From contig DAJPFV010000001.1 in assembly GCA_025993015.1 (NCBI GenBank), positions 744,001-808,000 of the forward strand: 64,000 bases of DNA, written 5' to 3'. Under the pieces are notes generated by a model that worked only from the letters and a program-made list of their open reading frames with translations, was not told the origin of the DNA and made no database searches. This document shows, in pieces, positions 18,842-28,203 of the stretch (the first letter of the stretch is position 1; every line of letters begins with the position of its first letter). This stretch comes from Coriobacteriaceae bacterium (GTDB lineage: Bacteria > Actinomycetota > Coriobacteriia > Coriobacteriales > Coriobacteriaceae). A program made the translations under genes and the position numbers.

Positions 18842-20302
18842 ATGTACAAGCGCACCAAGATTGTATGCACCATGGGTCCCGCCTGCGATAGCGACGAGAC
18901 CATCCGCGAGATGATCAAGGCGGGCATGAACGTCGCCCGTTTTAACTTCTCGCACGGCTCCTACGACGAGCACCACGGTCGCATCGAGCGCGTCCGTCGT
19001 ATTTCCAAGGAGCTCGGTATGCCCGTCGGCATCCTGCTCGACACCAAGGGCCCCGAGGTCCGCACCGGCCTTCTGGTCGACGGCAAGAAGGTTGCCGTCA
19101 AGACCGGCGACAAGATCGTCGTCACCGCTCAGCCCACGACCGAGGATTTCCACGGCACCTCTGAGCACATCTCCCTCGACTACCTGGCTCTGCCCTCCGA
19201 GGTCGAGAAGGGCTCCCTCATCCTGATCGATGACGGCCTGGTTGCCCTCGAGGTCGAGTCCGTCGACGGCCAGGACATGACCTGCGTCGTTAAGAACGAC
19301 GGCCTGATCGGCGAGCGCAAGGGCGTCAACATGCCCAACGTCAACATCTCGCTGCCCGCCATCACCGAGCGCGATCGTCAGGACATCCTCTTTGGCCTGA
19401 CCGAGAACATCGACTACATCGCCGCTTCCTTCATCCGCGACGGCGAGTCCGTCCGCGGCATCCGCGAGCTTTGCCGCGAGAACGGCGGCGAGCACGTGAC
19501 GATCTTCCCGAAGATCGAGTGCGCCCTGGGCGTCGAGAACTTCGACGAGATCCTCGAGGCTTCCGACGGCATCATGGTCGCCCGTGGCGACCTGGGCATC
19601 GAGATCAAGCCCGAGCTCGTTCCGCACATCCAGAAGGAGATCATCGCCAAGTGCAACGCGGCCTACAAGCCCGTTATCACCGCTACGCAGATGCTCGACT
19701 CCATGCAGCAGAACCCGCGCCCGACGCGCGCCGAGGTTGCCGACGTTGCTAACGCCATTTACGACGGCACCGACGCCGTTATGCTGTCCGGCGAGTCCGC
19801 TGCCGGTAAGTACCCGGTCGAGGCCGTCAAGATGCAGGCCAGCATTGCTCTCGAGACCGAGAAGTACCTCCCGGCTCACGCTCCGCTCGAGGTTCCGGCT
19901 GACGCTCACGGCACCCGCGTTGTCAACAACGTTGTGGGTATGTCCGCTGTGAACATGGCCACCACCGTTGGCGCCAAGTGCATCACCGTGCCGACGACCA
20001 CCGGCCGTACTGCTCGCCTGATCTCGCACTTCCGTCCCAACATGCCGATCTGCGCGTTCTCCCGCCACGAGTGGGCCGTCCAGCAGATGATCATGTACTG
20101 GGGCGTTATCCCGCACCAGGCCGAGATTACCCAGGGCACCGTCAACGGCACGATCGTCAAGGCGATCGAGACCGCTAAGGAGCTCGGCTACGTCGAGGCC
20201 GGCGACCTGACCGTCGCCACCGCTGGCGATCCCCGCATGAGCGTCCAGCTCGAGGACAAGGTCTCCTCGACCAACGTCGCTTACGTCGCTCAGGTGCGCT
20301 AA
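18842..20302 (+). CDS. pyk: pyruvate kinase
   Basis: Final ATP-forming step of glycolysis, PEP + ADP to pyruvate, in the cytosol. The 486 residues have the typical length. Visible motifs are TKIVCTMGPA, NVARFNFSHG, DTKGPEVRTG, the active site IFPKIECALGVENFDEIL, MVARGDLGIEI, ATQMLDSM and PTRAEVADVANAIYDGTDAVMLSGESAAGKYP. The C-terminal allosteric domain is shorter than in two-domain-tail homologues. GGAGG lies 6 nt before the ATG. It has a strong single-gene transcription unit with promoter and terminator. Confidence 0.97.
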   Translation: MYKRTKIVCTMGPACDSDETIREMIKAGMNVARFNFSHGSYDEHHGRIERVRRISKELGMPVGILLDTKGPEVRTGLLVDGKKVAVKTGDKIVVTAQPTTEDFHGTSEHISLDYLALPSEVEKGSLILIDDGLVALEVESVDGQDMTCVVKNDGLIGERKGVNMPNVNISLPAITERDRQDILFGLTENIDYIAASFIRDGESVRGIRELCRENGGEHVTIFPKIECALGVENFDEILEASDGIMVARGDLGIEIKPELVPHIQKEIIAKCNAAYKPVITATQMLDSMQQNPRPTRAEVADVANAIYDGTDAVMLSGESAAGKYPVEAVKMQASIALETEKYLPAHAPLEVPADAHGTRVVNNVVGMSAVNMATTVGAKCITVPTTTGRTARLISHFRPNMPICAFSRHEWAVQQMIMYWGVIPHQAEITQGTVNGTIVKAIETAKELGYVEAGDLTVATAGDPRMSVQLEDKVSSTNVAYVAQVR

Positions 20303-20332
20303 GTCGTACTTGCAAGCACACTTGCATCGCAA

Positions 20333-20368
20333 AGGGCCCGGAAGGCGAAGCCTTCCGGGCCCTTTTTC
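20333..20368 (+). terminator. intrinsic terminator of pyk
   Basis: AGGGCCCGGAAGG and CCTTCCGGGCCCT form a perfect 13-bp stem with a CGAAG loop, followed by TTTTTCTG. Confidence 0.95.
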
Positions 20369-20549
20369 TGTGCCAATGCCGGTGCACGGCAAAACACACA
20401 CTCATTTCTTTACCAAAAGCGCGAAATCCACCCTTCGAGACCCAATGAATAAAGTCCCAAGCGCTAAAAGTGTTCGCCCGGTGGCAAACCCACACCTTAA
20501 CCGACGCTGCTAAATCGTTTTAGCAAGAGCCGGATTGACCTGCTTTTCG

Positions 20550-20672
20550 GAAGTATGCGGCAAATTCTGATACCTCCGAGCACACCCCGTTTTTTCGCAA
20601 CAAAATGCCTGATAAACTAGCCTCAAAAGCCAGGTCTGCTCACAAGGTTTAGATTTTGCCGCATACTTCCGA
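20550..20672. repeat. long inverted repeat in the leader of the DUF559-like gene
   Basis: CGGAAGTATGCGGCAAA at about 20550-20566 is repeated in perfect inverse at about 20656-20672. The 89-nt loop carries CCGAGCACACCC. The right arm ends about 52 nt before the ATG of the next gene. The space 20369-20549 shows nothing else recognisable. Confidence 0.8.
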
Positions 20673-20724
20673 ATTGACACTGGCATCGCACGGTCCAAAA
20701 GCATATTTCGACCAGGAGGACGTC

Positions 20725-21798
20725 ATGGACCTGACGCTATGCGGTCAATCCGCTTTTTACTATCACCGTATCCCGCCACAGATATTAGGCCTTTACCCTG
20801 CCATTAGCCTTGGCAATATGGATCGCAGATGTTGCGGCCTCGGAAGTCATGCAGTTGTAAAAGACCTGCTTCACGCACCGCTTCACAGGATTGTATTCAC
20901 TCGGGCACAATCCGGGTCGCGAAGCCTGTTTAAATCGCACCTCCTGACCCAAGAGCCGCCTCCCGGGTCGTTTAGGCAAACCGAGCATGGGTTTGATGTC
21001 ACATCGCCCGAGTTCACACTGCTCAACCTTGCTACGCAGGTCTCACGCAACCAGCTGCTTATGGCGTGTTATGAGATGTGCAGCTCGTTTGCTGTGTATA
21101 CACCCTGCAAACGAGCGCAACGGCAACTTGATGAAGCTATTTCGCTTAAGCTCATTCCACCCAACTGCGGCTGGGAGCGGGTTATCGACGTCAACGGCAA
21201 GGATACCAACCTGTGGAAGCGCACGCCGCTTCTTTCCGCAGCGGATATCGCCGCGTTCGCCAAGCAGGCCGCAGGCCTGCGCGGTGTTAAGCAGCTCCGC
21301 TGGGCCGCCGAACGCATGACAGGACAGACCGCCTCGCCCTTCGAAGTACAGACCTCCATGCTTATCTCGCTCCCCCGCGACGAGGGCGGCATGGGCATCA
21401 ACATCGCAAACAACGTGCGCATCCCACTCAGCGACGCCGCGCGCTCGCTGTATGACAAAACCTGCTGCTACGCCGATATCCTCATCGAAAGCGCCACCGA
21501 CAGCATGGGTGTCATCCTTGAATGCCAAGGCCGCTCCGCCCACGACAGCGAAGCCGCGAGCCTCTCCGATGCCGAGCGCGCCACCGCGCTCACAAGCATG
21601 GGCTACGACGTCATCCAAATTACCTTTGGCCAGATTAAGGATAAGAAGAGCTTCGACCACATAGCCGAGCTCATCCATAAAAAGGCTGGACTTTCCTACA
21701 CCCCAAAGACCAAACAGGAGCGCGCCGCCGAAGTCACCCTGCGGCAAGAGCTACTTGTCAATTGGGTTGAGCTATTCACCGCCAAGCCGGCCAGCTAG
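20725..21798 (+). CDS. DUF559-like (PD-(D/E)XK fold) hypothetical protein
   Basis: A 357-residue protein. The N-terminal half (GQSAFYYHRIPPQ, then SPEFTLLNLA) is reminiscent of AbiEi-type or winged-helix Coriobacteriia proteins. The C-terminal part, ADILIES then GVILECQGRSAHDSE, SLSDAERATALTSMGYDVIQIT, follows the DUF559/Vsr-like nuclease pattern: an Asp, a Glu before GR-H, an R-x-L helix and a final beta strand. No DNA target can be deduced. AGGAGG lies 5 nt before the ATG at 20725. Its stop overlaps the convergent stop of the next gene. Confidence 0.6.
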   Translation: MDLTLCGQSAFYYHRIPPQILGLYPAISLGNMDRRCCGLGSHAVVKDLLHAPLHRIVFTRAQSGSRSLFKSHLLTQEPPPGSFRQTEHGFDVTSPEFTLLNLATQVSRNQLLMACYEMCSSFAVYTPCKRAQRQLDEAISLKLIPPNCGWERVIDVNGKDTNLWKRTPLLSAADIAAFAKQAAGLRGVKQLRWAAERMTGQTASPFEVQTSMLISLPRDEGGMGINIANNVRIPLSDAARSLYDKTCCYADILIESATDSMGVILECQGRSAHDSEAASLSDAERATALTSMGYDVIQITFGQIKDKKSFDHIAELIHKKAGLSYTPKTKQERAAEVTLRQELLVNWVELFTAKPAS

Positions 21799-22643
21799 CA
21801 GCTAGCAATCAGGGGAAGCGCAGGCATATCGGGCGATTCGACGCGAGCCGCAAATCCCGCCTCGGTTAGCTCGATGACCTCGGTAAACGTTGTATCGAAA
21901 AACTCCTCGGTTAGCAGGCGATACGGCGGATGATCGGACTCGCCGGGGTTTTCGCGTACAATCTCGTGCATAACGCCGATGGTCTTGAGCACATACTCCT
22001 TATGGATGGGATACTGACCAAAACGGGTCGCCGCAGTATACAGGCGATCGGTCGCGCGCGGTATCGAAACGATGCCGAGTGTCTTGCCAAACCAGTCAAA
22101 GTCGCCTTGCTTTTTAATGCGGAATTCCTCGCACGGCTTGCCGCCGTGCGCCTCCAGGTACTGATTCACACGCGTATTCCATACGGTATCGGCCACCAGA
22201 TGCGACCAAACGCCCAGCGTCAGATCGAGCAGCGACTGCGCCACGTCATCGGGCGCGAGCGAAAGCTCGCTAGCACCGGGACCGGCGACCGGCTCGGCGT
22301 CCTTGTAACGTTGGGGATAATGCACGCGATTCAGTCGCTCGCGCTCCTCGACAATCGAGGTAGCCGCGGCTGGCGCACCGGTGGGCGAACTTTTAAGCAA
22401 CGGTGCCACATAGGTATCCCAGAACTCATGCTCACGAGGCTTAGGGATAGGCTCGGGCTTTGCAAAGTGCGTAATGCGGTACGGGATGGGATCGGCGATG
22501 CCAGGGACCATATAGCCCACGAAGATATCCGGAACCACGCAGCCAAACAAAAAGGCATTGCGGTCGCGCACGCTATTGGCAAGTGCACCGGTGCGCTCCA
22601 GCAAACGCTCCGTCTGAGCGATATGAATGTTCCAACTTGGCAT
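21795..22643 (-). CDS. zinc-dependent phospholipase C-like protein
   Basis: A 282-residue protein that opens MPSWNIHIAQ and continues FLFGCVVPDIF, PYRITHF and LGVWSHLVADTVWN. These spaced His/Asp residues match the Zn-dependent PLC fold (PF00882), which binds several zinc ions. There is no signal peptide, so it is probably cytosolic and need not act on lipids. I choose the ATG at 22641-22643 (GGGGGTGG before it) over the ATG 12 nt upstream. It is convergent with the previous gene, sharing a CTAG. Confidence 0.7.
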   Translation of the reverse strand: MPSWNIHIAQTERLLERTGALANSVRDRNAFLFGCVVPDIFVGYMVPGIADPIPYRITHFAKPEPIPKPREHEFWDTYVAPLLKSSPTGAPAAATSIVEERERLNRVHYPQRYKDAEPVAGPGASELSLAPDDVAQSLLDLTLGVWSHLVADTVWNTRVNQYLEAHGGKPCEEFRIKKQGDFDWFGKTLGIVSIPRATDRLYTAATRFGQYPIHKEYVLKTIGVMHEIVRENPGESDHPPYRLLTEEFFDTTFTEVIELTEAGFAARVESPDMPALPLIASC

Positions 22644-22723
22644 AGCCACCCCCATAAAAAACCTGGATAACTATACCATCACGGCAAAGCCGCGCGGGCG
22701 GCTACGCACGCTCTACGCAGCAA

Positions 22724-23518
22724 CTAGTCCGTAGTACCGCTTTCGGTTCCATACGACGGCGAAGGCGCCTCGACCACATGGTGATATCGATCGATATAGA
22801 TTGCACGGGCACCCAGGCGTCGCACCAAATCCTGGTGATGCGTGCTCATCAAGACCGTCTTACCCGCCGCGACGTAGGCCAGCAAGAAGTTGACCACGAT
22901 GTCGCATGAATCCTCGTCGAGCCCATTGGTGGGCTCATCGAGCACTAGGATATCGGGGTTCATCGATACAACTGCCGCCAGCGCCACACGCTTCTTTTGC
23001 CCGCCCGAGAGCTGATAGGGAGAGGCGTCGGCAAGGTCGGCAACCTGGAACAGCCCCATGGCATCGCGCACGCGGCGCTCGAGCTCGTCTGCCGGCAGCC
23101 CCATCTGCGCGGGACCAAAAGCAACTTCCTCGTCCACCGTGGCGCAGAACAGCTGGGCATCGGCGTTTTGGAACACGAAGCCCACGCGCTGGTGGAACTT
23201 CTGAGCAGCAGCAGAATCCTTCAGATACGCCGCATCGACCACGTGCCCGTCAAACAGGTATGCCCCTGCGTCCGCGAGTTCAAGGCCGTTAATAAGACGC
23301 ATAATCGTCGTCTTGCCGCAGCCGTTGGGACCGAGCAGGGCAACGAGTTCACCACGATCGACCTGCAGCGACACGCCATCGACAACCGTATGCCCCGCAT
23401 AGGAGAACACCACGTCGCGCAGCTCGATGAGCGGAACGACCTCGGCGCCGCCCACACCGTTCGTGCCCGCCGCACTATTCATATCGATCGTCAAAACGTC
23501 GCCCTTCCCCATTTGCAT
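22724..23518 (-). CDS. cbiO: ECF-type Ni/Co transporter ATP-binding protein
   Basis: A 264-residue ABC ATPase. Walker A GPNGCGKTT, a Q-loop in FQNADAQLF, signature LSGGQKKRVALA and Walker B ILVLDEPTNGLD are all present, and FQNADAQLF is typical of CbiO/EcfA ATPases. It is the last gene of the cbiM-cbiQ-cbiO operon, 22 nt after cbiQ. The start is uncertain: ATGs at 23518, 23512 and 23482 and a TTG are all possible because the N-terminus is not conserved. Confidence 0.9.
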   Translation of the reverse strand: MQMGKGDVLTIDMNSAAGTNGVGGAEVVPLIELRDVVFSYAGHTVVDGVSLQVDRGELVALLGPNGCGKTTIMRLINGLELADAGAYLFDGHVVDAAYLKDSAAAQKFHQRVGFVFQNADAQLFCATVDEEVAFGPAQMGLPADELERRVRDAMGLFQVADLADASPYQLSGGQKKRVALAAVVSMNPDILVLDEPTNGLDEDSCDIVVNFLLAYVAAGKTVLMSTHHQDLVRRLGARAIYIDRYHHVVEAPSPSYGTESGTTD

Positions 23519-23540
23519 CCCCAGTCGGAACCAGCAGCGC

Positions 23541-24377
23541 CTACAGCACGGCGCACAACACTGTCAGCAGCGCCACGCCGGCCGCATAGGCCGCATCGCG
23601 CCAGCCAAACCTGGCGCGCGCGGGAGCCGGATACGCACCGGCAAAGCCGCGGCAAAGCATAGCCTCGTCCATCGCGCGGCTGCATTTCATCGCCTTGATA
23701 AAGGTCATGCCCATGATACCCGCGATCGAATCGGTACGCGAAAATCCCTCGGGCGCACGGCCAACGCTGCGCAGCATGACCGATTCGCACAGATCGTGCG
23801 CCGTACGACCCAGCACCTCGATGTGCTTGAGCGCCATATCAAACGTAAAGATAACTTCGTCGGGTAGATGCAGCATCTTGAGCGCCGCCGACATGCGGCT
23901 CCACGTGAGGGTCCACGAAGCGCCCAGCACCAGCGACACATTAATGAAGGTCTTGAGCGCAATCTTGAGCATGGCGCCCGTAGCGGAAGCACCCAGCAGC
24001 AGGGCAGGCAGCGCCAAAACCACTGCGAGCCCCGCGGCGCCAAGCGCCGGCACAAAGGTCGCGCGCAGCCCGCGTATGGGACGCACGGCAACGAGCACCA
24101 GCGCAATGGCCGCCATCAACATGAGGTACAGCGGGCTTTGTGTCAGGCACACGCACAGGACGCAAACGAATATCCCCACCAGGCGCACCGGAGCCGAAAC
24201 GCAAGAAAGGGCGCGGTCGACCATCGACCCGCCCTCGTGCGCGCCTCCACCCAGGCGAACCCGCTCAAGCAGGCTCGCCAGGTGCAGGACGTTCTTTTGC
24301 ATCACGCGATGACGAGCGCCCGTGGGCTCGTATCGCTCCTCGGCCGCAAGCCAGCTAGGCAGCTCGACCATCGCCAT
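23541..24377 (-). CDS. cbiQ: ECF-type Ni/Co transporter transmembrane protein CbiQ
   Basis: A 278-residue EcfT-type coupling protein. About five membrane helices lie between residues 55 and 130 and at the C-terminus. The cytoplasmic coupling motifs are KIALKTFINVSLVLG, ALKMLHLPDEVIFTFDMALKHI and CSRAMDEAMLCRGF (the ARG-like helix contacting the ATPase). The ATG at 24377 overlaps the end of cbiM by 23 nt. It transmits ATP hydrolysis by CbiO to the substrate-binding CbiM unit. Confidence 0.9.
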   Translation of the reverse strand: MAMVELPSWLAAEERYEPTGARHRVMQKNVLHLASLLERVRLGGGAHEGGSMVDRALSCVSAPVRLVGIFVCVLCVCLTQSPLYLMLMAAIALVLVAVRPIRGLRATFVPALGAAGLAVVLALPALLLGASATGAMLKIALKTFINVSLVLGASWTLTWSRMSAALKMLHLPDEVIFTFDMALKHIEVLGRTAHDLCESVMLRSVGRAPEGFSRTDSIAGIMGMTFIKAMKCSRAMDEAMLCRGFAGAYPAPARARFGWRDAAYAAGVALLTVLCAVL

Positions 24378-25440
24378 GGGCTCCGCTTTCCTTGACCGTC
24401 AGCGAGATCAGACGGAATGCGATGGTGAGCACCGCCACGCCAATCACGCCGGACAAGATATACATGGCAGCCTGACCGGCAAAGCCGAGACCCTGCTCCT
24501 CGGAATAGGCCTGCAGGTAATCACCCGTAGGCAGAGCGTCGGCAAAGGTCGGGGTGTCGAGACCGACCGAAGCCTGCAGGCTGTCGTCGCCAGCCTCCTG
24601 AACGGCGGTCGCGGCGCCCTCGGCGTCCCACTCACCCCAGGCGTCACCCGTGGCCAGCAGGCCCAGCGGCGTGGCCACGACAAGCACGGCAACCAAGATG
24701 AGCGTGGGGACCAGCGAGGTCTTCTTTGCAGCAGCGCCCTCGGCAGCAAGCTGTCCATCGGCGGCTTCGGGGCCGACGATAACGCTCGGCGCCGTCTTCT
24801 TGATAAAGCCGTAGATCGCGGCAGTCGCCACGCCCTCGACCACGCCGGCTACCAACATATGCGGGATCATCATGGCCGGAATGGCAATGGACAGCGGGAA
24901 GGGGCAGTACAGCGGAGCGCCCGAAGCATTCGTGAAAAGCATCGGCTGAATACCAAACTCGATTGCTGCGCACAGGGCCGCCAGGCACAGGCCGACCCAG
25001 CCGCTTACGATGGCCGAAACCGAGGTGCCCCAGCTCTTGTCGTGCAAACGGCTGTTAAGCGCGCGGAACACGATGGCTGCGGCAAACGGCAACACGAAGG
25101 CCATGTTAAAGCAGTTAGCGCCAAAGGACAGGATGCCGCCGTCGCCAAACAGCAGCGCTTGCAGCGCCAGCGCGACCGAAACCGCGATAGCCGCGGCCTC
25201 GGGGCCCAGCAGCAGCGCGATGAGTGCGCCACCAACGGCGTGGCCAGTGGTGCCGCCGGGCAGCGGCACGTTGAACATCATAAGCAAGAAGGAAAATGCG
25301 GCGCAGATGCCCAGGAAAGCCATGTGCTCGCGATCGAGCGTGGCGCGCACCTTCTTGATACAGTGAGCCCAGACGGGCACCATCGCCACCGCCATGACGG
25401 CATCGGTCTGCGGGGACAGATAATTATCTGGAATGTGCAT
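24355..25440 (-). CDS. cbiM: CbiM/NikM substrate protein fused to a CbiN/NikN-like part
   Basis: A 361-residue membrane protein. The N-terminus MHIPDNYLSP is the metal-ligating signature of CbiM/NikM, where His2 binds Ni2+ or Co2+ after Met1. About seven helices and FNVPLPGGTTGHAVGG follow. From about residue 240 a second module (one helix, an exported loop with GDAWGEW, one helix) takes the place of a separate CbiN/NikN protein. The ATG has GGGAGG upstream. A NikR-like operator favours nickel over cobalt. Confidence 0.9.
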   Translation of the reverse strand: MHIPDNYLSPQTDAVMAVAMVPVWAHCIKKVRATLDREHMAFLGICAAFSFLLMMFNVPLPGGTTGHAVGGALIALLLGPEAAAIAVSVALALQALLFGDGGILSFGANCFNMAFVLPFAAAIVFRALNSRLHDKSWGTSVSAIVSGWVGLCLAALCAAIEFGIQPMLFTNASGAPLYCPFPLSIAIPAMMIPHMLVAGVVEGVATAAIYGFIKKTAPSVIVGPEAADGQLAAEGAAAKKTSLVPTLILVAVLVVATPLGLLATGDAWGEWDAEGAATAVQEAGDDSLQASVGLDTPTFADALPTGDYLQAYSEEQGLGFAGQAAMYILSGVIGVAVLTIAFRLISLTVKESGAHGDGRAA

Positions 25441-25497
25441 GTACGCCTCCCGGTTATCGGCGCACGGAATTGCAACGCCGCTTGAATCACCTTTCCA

Positions 25498-25525
25498 GTG
25501 TTACGTAATGTCAGATTCGTAACAC
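25498..25525 (-). promoter_or_regulatory. NikR-like operator
   Basis: A perfect inverted repeat GTGTTAC-N14-GTAACAC. It lies just downstream of the -10 and 57 nt before the cbiM ATG, where bound repressor would block transcription. Confidence 0.65.
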
Positions 25526-25535
25526 GCCGCGGGCT

Positions 25536-25564
25536 ATCATAGCAAAACGGCGCACTGCCGACAA
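25536..25564 (-). promoter_or_regulatory. cbiMQO promoter
   Basis: Minus strand TTGTCG (25559-25564), 17-bp spacer, TATGAT (25536-25541). It overlaps the terminator hairpin of pheT. Confidence 0.65.
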
Positions 25565-25578
25565 AGCAGCACGCCGTT
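25545..25578 (-). terminator. terminator of pheST
   Basis: Minus strand AACGGCGTGCTGC pairs with GGCAGTGCGCCGTT, followed by TTGC. The T-tract is short, but the stem is strong and sits in the only gap after pheT. Confidence 0.65.
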
Positions 25579-25686
25579 ATGTAATGCGCGTGTCATATAT
25601 GCAGGCTCAACGGTGCCTTATACCGAAAACAGCAGTCACGTAGGACTCGGCAGCAGCCACCGCTGACCCATACCCCAGCGCAGGAC

Positions 25687-28140
25687 CTAGCCGCGGACCT
25701 CGCCGTTTACGCCCTTGCACACCTTGGTGACGATCTTCTGGTGCGCCTTTTCGACCTCTTCGCTGGTAAGCGTGTGGTCGTCGGAGCGATACGTAAGCGC
25801 AAAGGCCATGGACTTCTTGCCCGCTCCGATGCGGATGGGATCGCGGTAGACGTCGAACAGACGCACATCCTCGAGCAGCTTGCCTCCGGCGCTGGTAATA
25901 CGGCGCTCAAGATCCTCGCAGGTCACAGTGTTGTCGACCACGATAGCAAGGTCGTGCTCAACGGCCGGGTACTGCGAGAACTCACGGTAGTTCTCCTGGT
26001 TGCGGGCGCCCTTGATCAGCTTGTCCAGGTCGAGCTCAAAGGCAACGACAACCTCGTCAATGCCCATAGCCTCGCGCGCCTCGGGGTGAATCTCGCCAAC
26101 CCAGCCCAGCACGGTACCGCCGGACAGAACCTCGGCGGCGCGACCCGGCTGCAAGAAGGCATAGCCCTCGCCCTCGACGGGACGGAAGCGAACCTTCTCG
26201 ATGCGCAGCTGAGCAAGCAGCTCCTCGACAATGCCCTTGCCAAAGAAGAAGCGCAGCTTACGGTACTTCATGTTCCAGGACTGCTCGCTCCACTGGCCCG
26301 AGAGCACGCCCGCCACGGACTTGGTCTCCTTGGGCAGGCTGGCGTTCTCGCGGCCATGGAACAGGCTGCCGACCTCGTACAGGTGCACGTTGGGCGTGCC
26401 GTGGGCCTCGTTGTAGGCCACAGACTGCAGCAGACCCGGCAGCAGCGAGCGGCGCATCTCGGTCTGCTCGGCCACCAGCGGGTTCATGAGAACCACGGGG
26501 CAGCCGCGGCCCTCGGTGGACATACCAATCTTCTCCAGGTCGCCCGGGGCGGCAAAGCCAAAGGTCGTGGTCTCGTTGAGGCCGCAGGCGCGCAGGATCT
26601 CGCCGACCTTACGGGTGAGCTTCTGCTCGCGGGTCAGGCCGCCGATGTGGTTCTTGGCAGCCGGGATGGTCGCCGTAACGCGGCCCATGCCCCATAGGCG
26701 CAGGACCTCCTCGATCAGGTCGATCTCACGCGGCAGGTCGGGACGGAAGCTCGGCGGGGTGACCATGAAGTCCTCGCCGTCGCGCTCGACGGTGCAGCCC
26801 AGGCGGGTGAGCGAACGCTCGATAAAGTCGGGCTCGATGTCGGCACCGCAGATGGCACGCACGCGGGCCAGGCGCAGCTTAATGCTGTCGATGGTCTTGG
26901 GCGCGGGGAACACGTCCACATAGCCGGGAGCAACCTCGCCGCCGGCGATCTCCTCGATCAGCGCGCACGTCACATTGGCGACGTCCACGCAGCCGGTCTC
27001 GTCGACCTGGCGCTCAAAGCGAATGGAGGCGTCGGAGATCAGCGACAGATCGCGGCTGGTGTGCGAGGTGCGACCGGCGTTGAAGCAGGCGCTCTCGACC
27101 ATCACGTCGACGGTGTCGTCCTCGATCTCGGAATCCATGCCGCCCATTACGCCGGCCAGCGCCACGGGACGCTCGCCGTCGGTGATGAGGCCCATGCCGG
27201 CGTCGAGCACGCGCTCCTCGCCGTCGAGCGTCGTGAACTTCTCGTCCTGCTGGGCGGCACGAACCACCACACGACGGTGGCCATCGCGCTCGGCAAAGGT
27301 GTCCAGGTCAAAGGCGTGCAGCGGCTGACCGGTGAGCATCATCATGTAGTTGGTGATGTCGACGATGTTGTTGTGCGGGCGCACGCCCAGGGCGTTGAGG
27401 CGCTTGACCATCCAGTCTGGCGACGGGCCGACCTTGACGTTGCGCACGATGCGGGCAACGTAGCGGTCGCACAGGCCCTCGTCGGCGATCTCGACGGAAA
27501 GCTCGTCGTCGGTCGCGCGGCCGGTCTCGACCTTGATAGCGGGCAGCTCAACGTGGAAATCGCGGTCGAAGATGGCGCCGGTCTCGCGGGCCATGCCGAT
27601 CATGGACAGGCAGTCGGGACGGTTGGGCGTGATCTCACAGTCGAGCACGGTGTCGCTCGAGCCCACGTACTCGGCAAACGGCATGCCGCAGGGCGTATCC
27701 TCGGGCAGGATCATGATGCCGGAGTGGTCGCCACCCAGGCCGAGCTCGCGCGCGGAGCAGTTCATGCCCATGGACACGACGCCGCGAAGCTTGCTCTTCT
27801 TGATCTTAACGTCGCCGGGAAGCACGGCGCCAATCATGGCCGTGACGATGTGGTCGCCGGCCTCGAAGTTCTGCGCGCCGCAGACGATCTGCAGCGGAGC
27901 GGGGTTGCCGTCGGCGTCGAGGTTCTTGTCACCCACGTCGACCGAGCACACATACATGTGGTCGCTATCGGGGTGCGGGGTCTTGGTGAGCACCTTGGCG
28001 GTCACCACGTGGTCGAAGGACTCGCCCACGGTGTCGATCGCCTCGACCTCGGTGCCGGTACGGATATATTCGTCCGAAAGGGTCTTGGGATCCTCCGGAA
28101 TATCGATCATGGTCTTGAGCCAGTCGTAAGAAACGCGCAT
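25687..28140 (-). CDS. pheT: phenylalanyl-tRNA synthetase beta subunit
   Basis: An 817-residue subunit of the alpha2beta2 enzyme. From the N-terminus: MRVSYDWLK, an EMAP-like tRNA-binding domain (VVTAKVLTKTPHPDSDHMYVC), B3/4 editing domain, B5 domain, and a ferredoxin-fold anticodon-binding domain at the C-terminus (YPAVEHDLAIVVDNTVTCEDL). GAPGD-like catalytic remnants sit in NETTTFGFAAPGDL. Length is typical. AAAGGAG precedes the ATG. The gene follows pheS by 63 nt in the same T-box-controlled operon. Confidence 0.96.
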   Translation of the reverse strand: MRVSYDWLKTMIDIPEDPKTLSDEYIRTGTEVEAIDTVGESFDHVVTAKVLTKTPHPDSDHMYVCSVDVGDKNLDADGNPAPLQIVCGAQNFEAGDHIVTAMIGAVLPGDVKIKKSKLRGVVSMGMNCSARELGLGGDHSGIMILPEDTPCGMPFAEYVGSSDTVLDCEITPNRPDCLSMIGMARETGAIFDRDFHVELPAIKVETGRATDDELSVEIADEGLCDRYVARIVRNVKVGPSPDWMVKRLNALGVRPHNNIVDITNYMMMLTGQPLHAFDLDTFAERDGHRRVVVRAAQQDEKFTTLDGEERVLDAGMGLITDGERPVALAGVMGGMDSEIEDDTVDVMVESACFNAGRTSHTSRDLSLISDASIRFERQVDETGCVDVANVTCALIEEIAGGEVAPGYVDVFPAPKTIDSIKLRLARVRAICGADIEPDFIERSLTRLGCTVERDGEDFMVTPPSFRPDLPREIDLIEEVLRLWGMGRVTATIPAAKNHIGGLTREQKLTRKVGEILRACGLNETTTFGFAAPGDLEKIGMSTEGRGCPVVLMNPLVAEQTEMRRSLLPGLLQSVAYNEAHGTPNVHLYEVGSLFHGRENASLPKETKSVAGVLSGQWSEQSWNMKYRKLRFFFGKGIVEELLAQLRIEKVRFRPVEGEGYAFLQPGRAAEVLSGGTVLGWVGEIHPEAREAMGIDEVVVAFELDLDKLIKGARNQENYREFSQYPAVEHDLAIVVDNTVTCEDLERRITSAGGKLLEDVRLFDVYRDPIRIGAGKKSMAFALTYRSDDHTLTSEEVEKAHQKIVTKVCKGVNGEVRG

Positions 28141-28203
28141 CTAACTGGTCTCCTTTCATAAATGCGGCTTTGAGCCGGAAACTGCAACTAAGAAGAAAGC
28201 GTT

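Noticed and set aside
20725..21798. AbiEi antitoxin of a type IV TA pair
   Set aside because: No AbiEii-like nucleotidyltransferase gene is adjacent, and the C-terminal half fits a DUF559-like fold better.
25441..25686. cobalamin or NiCo riboswitch before cbiM
   Set aside because: No B12 box or czcD-type motif is visible; the operator and promoter explain the gap better.
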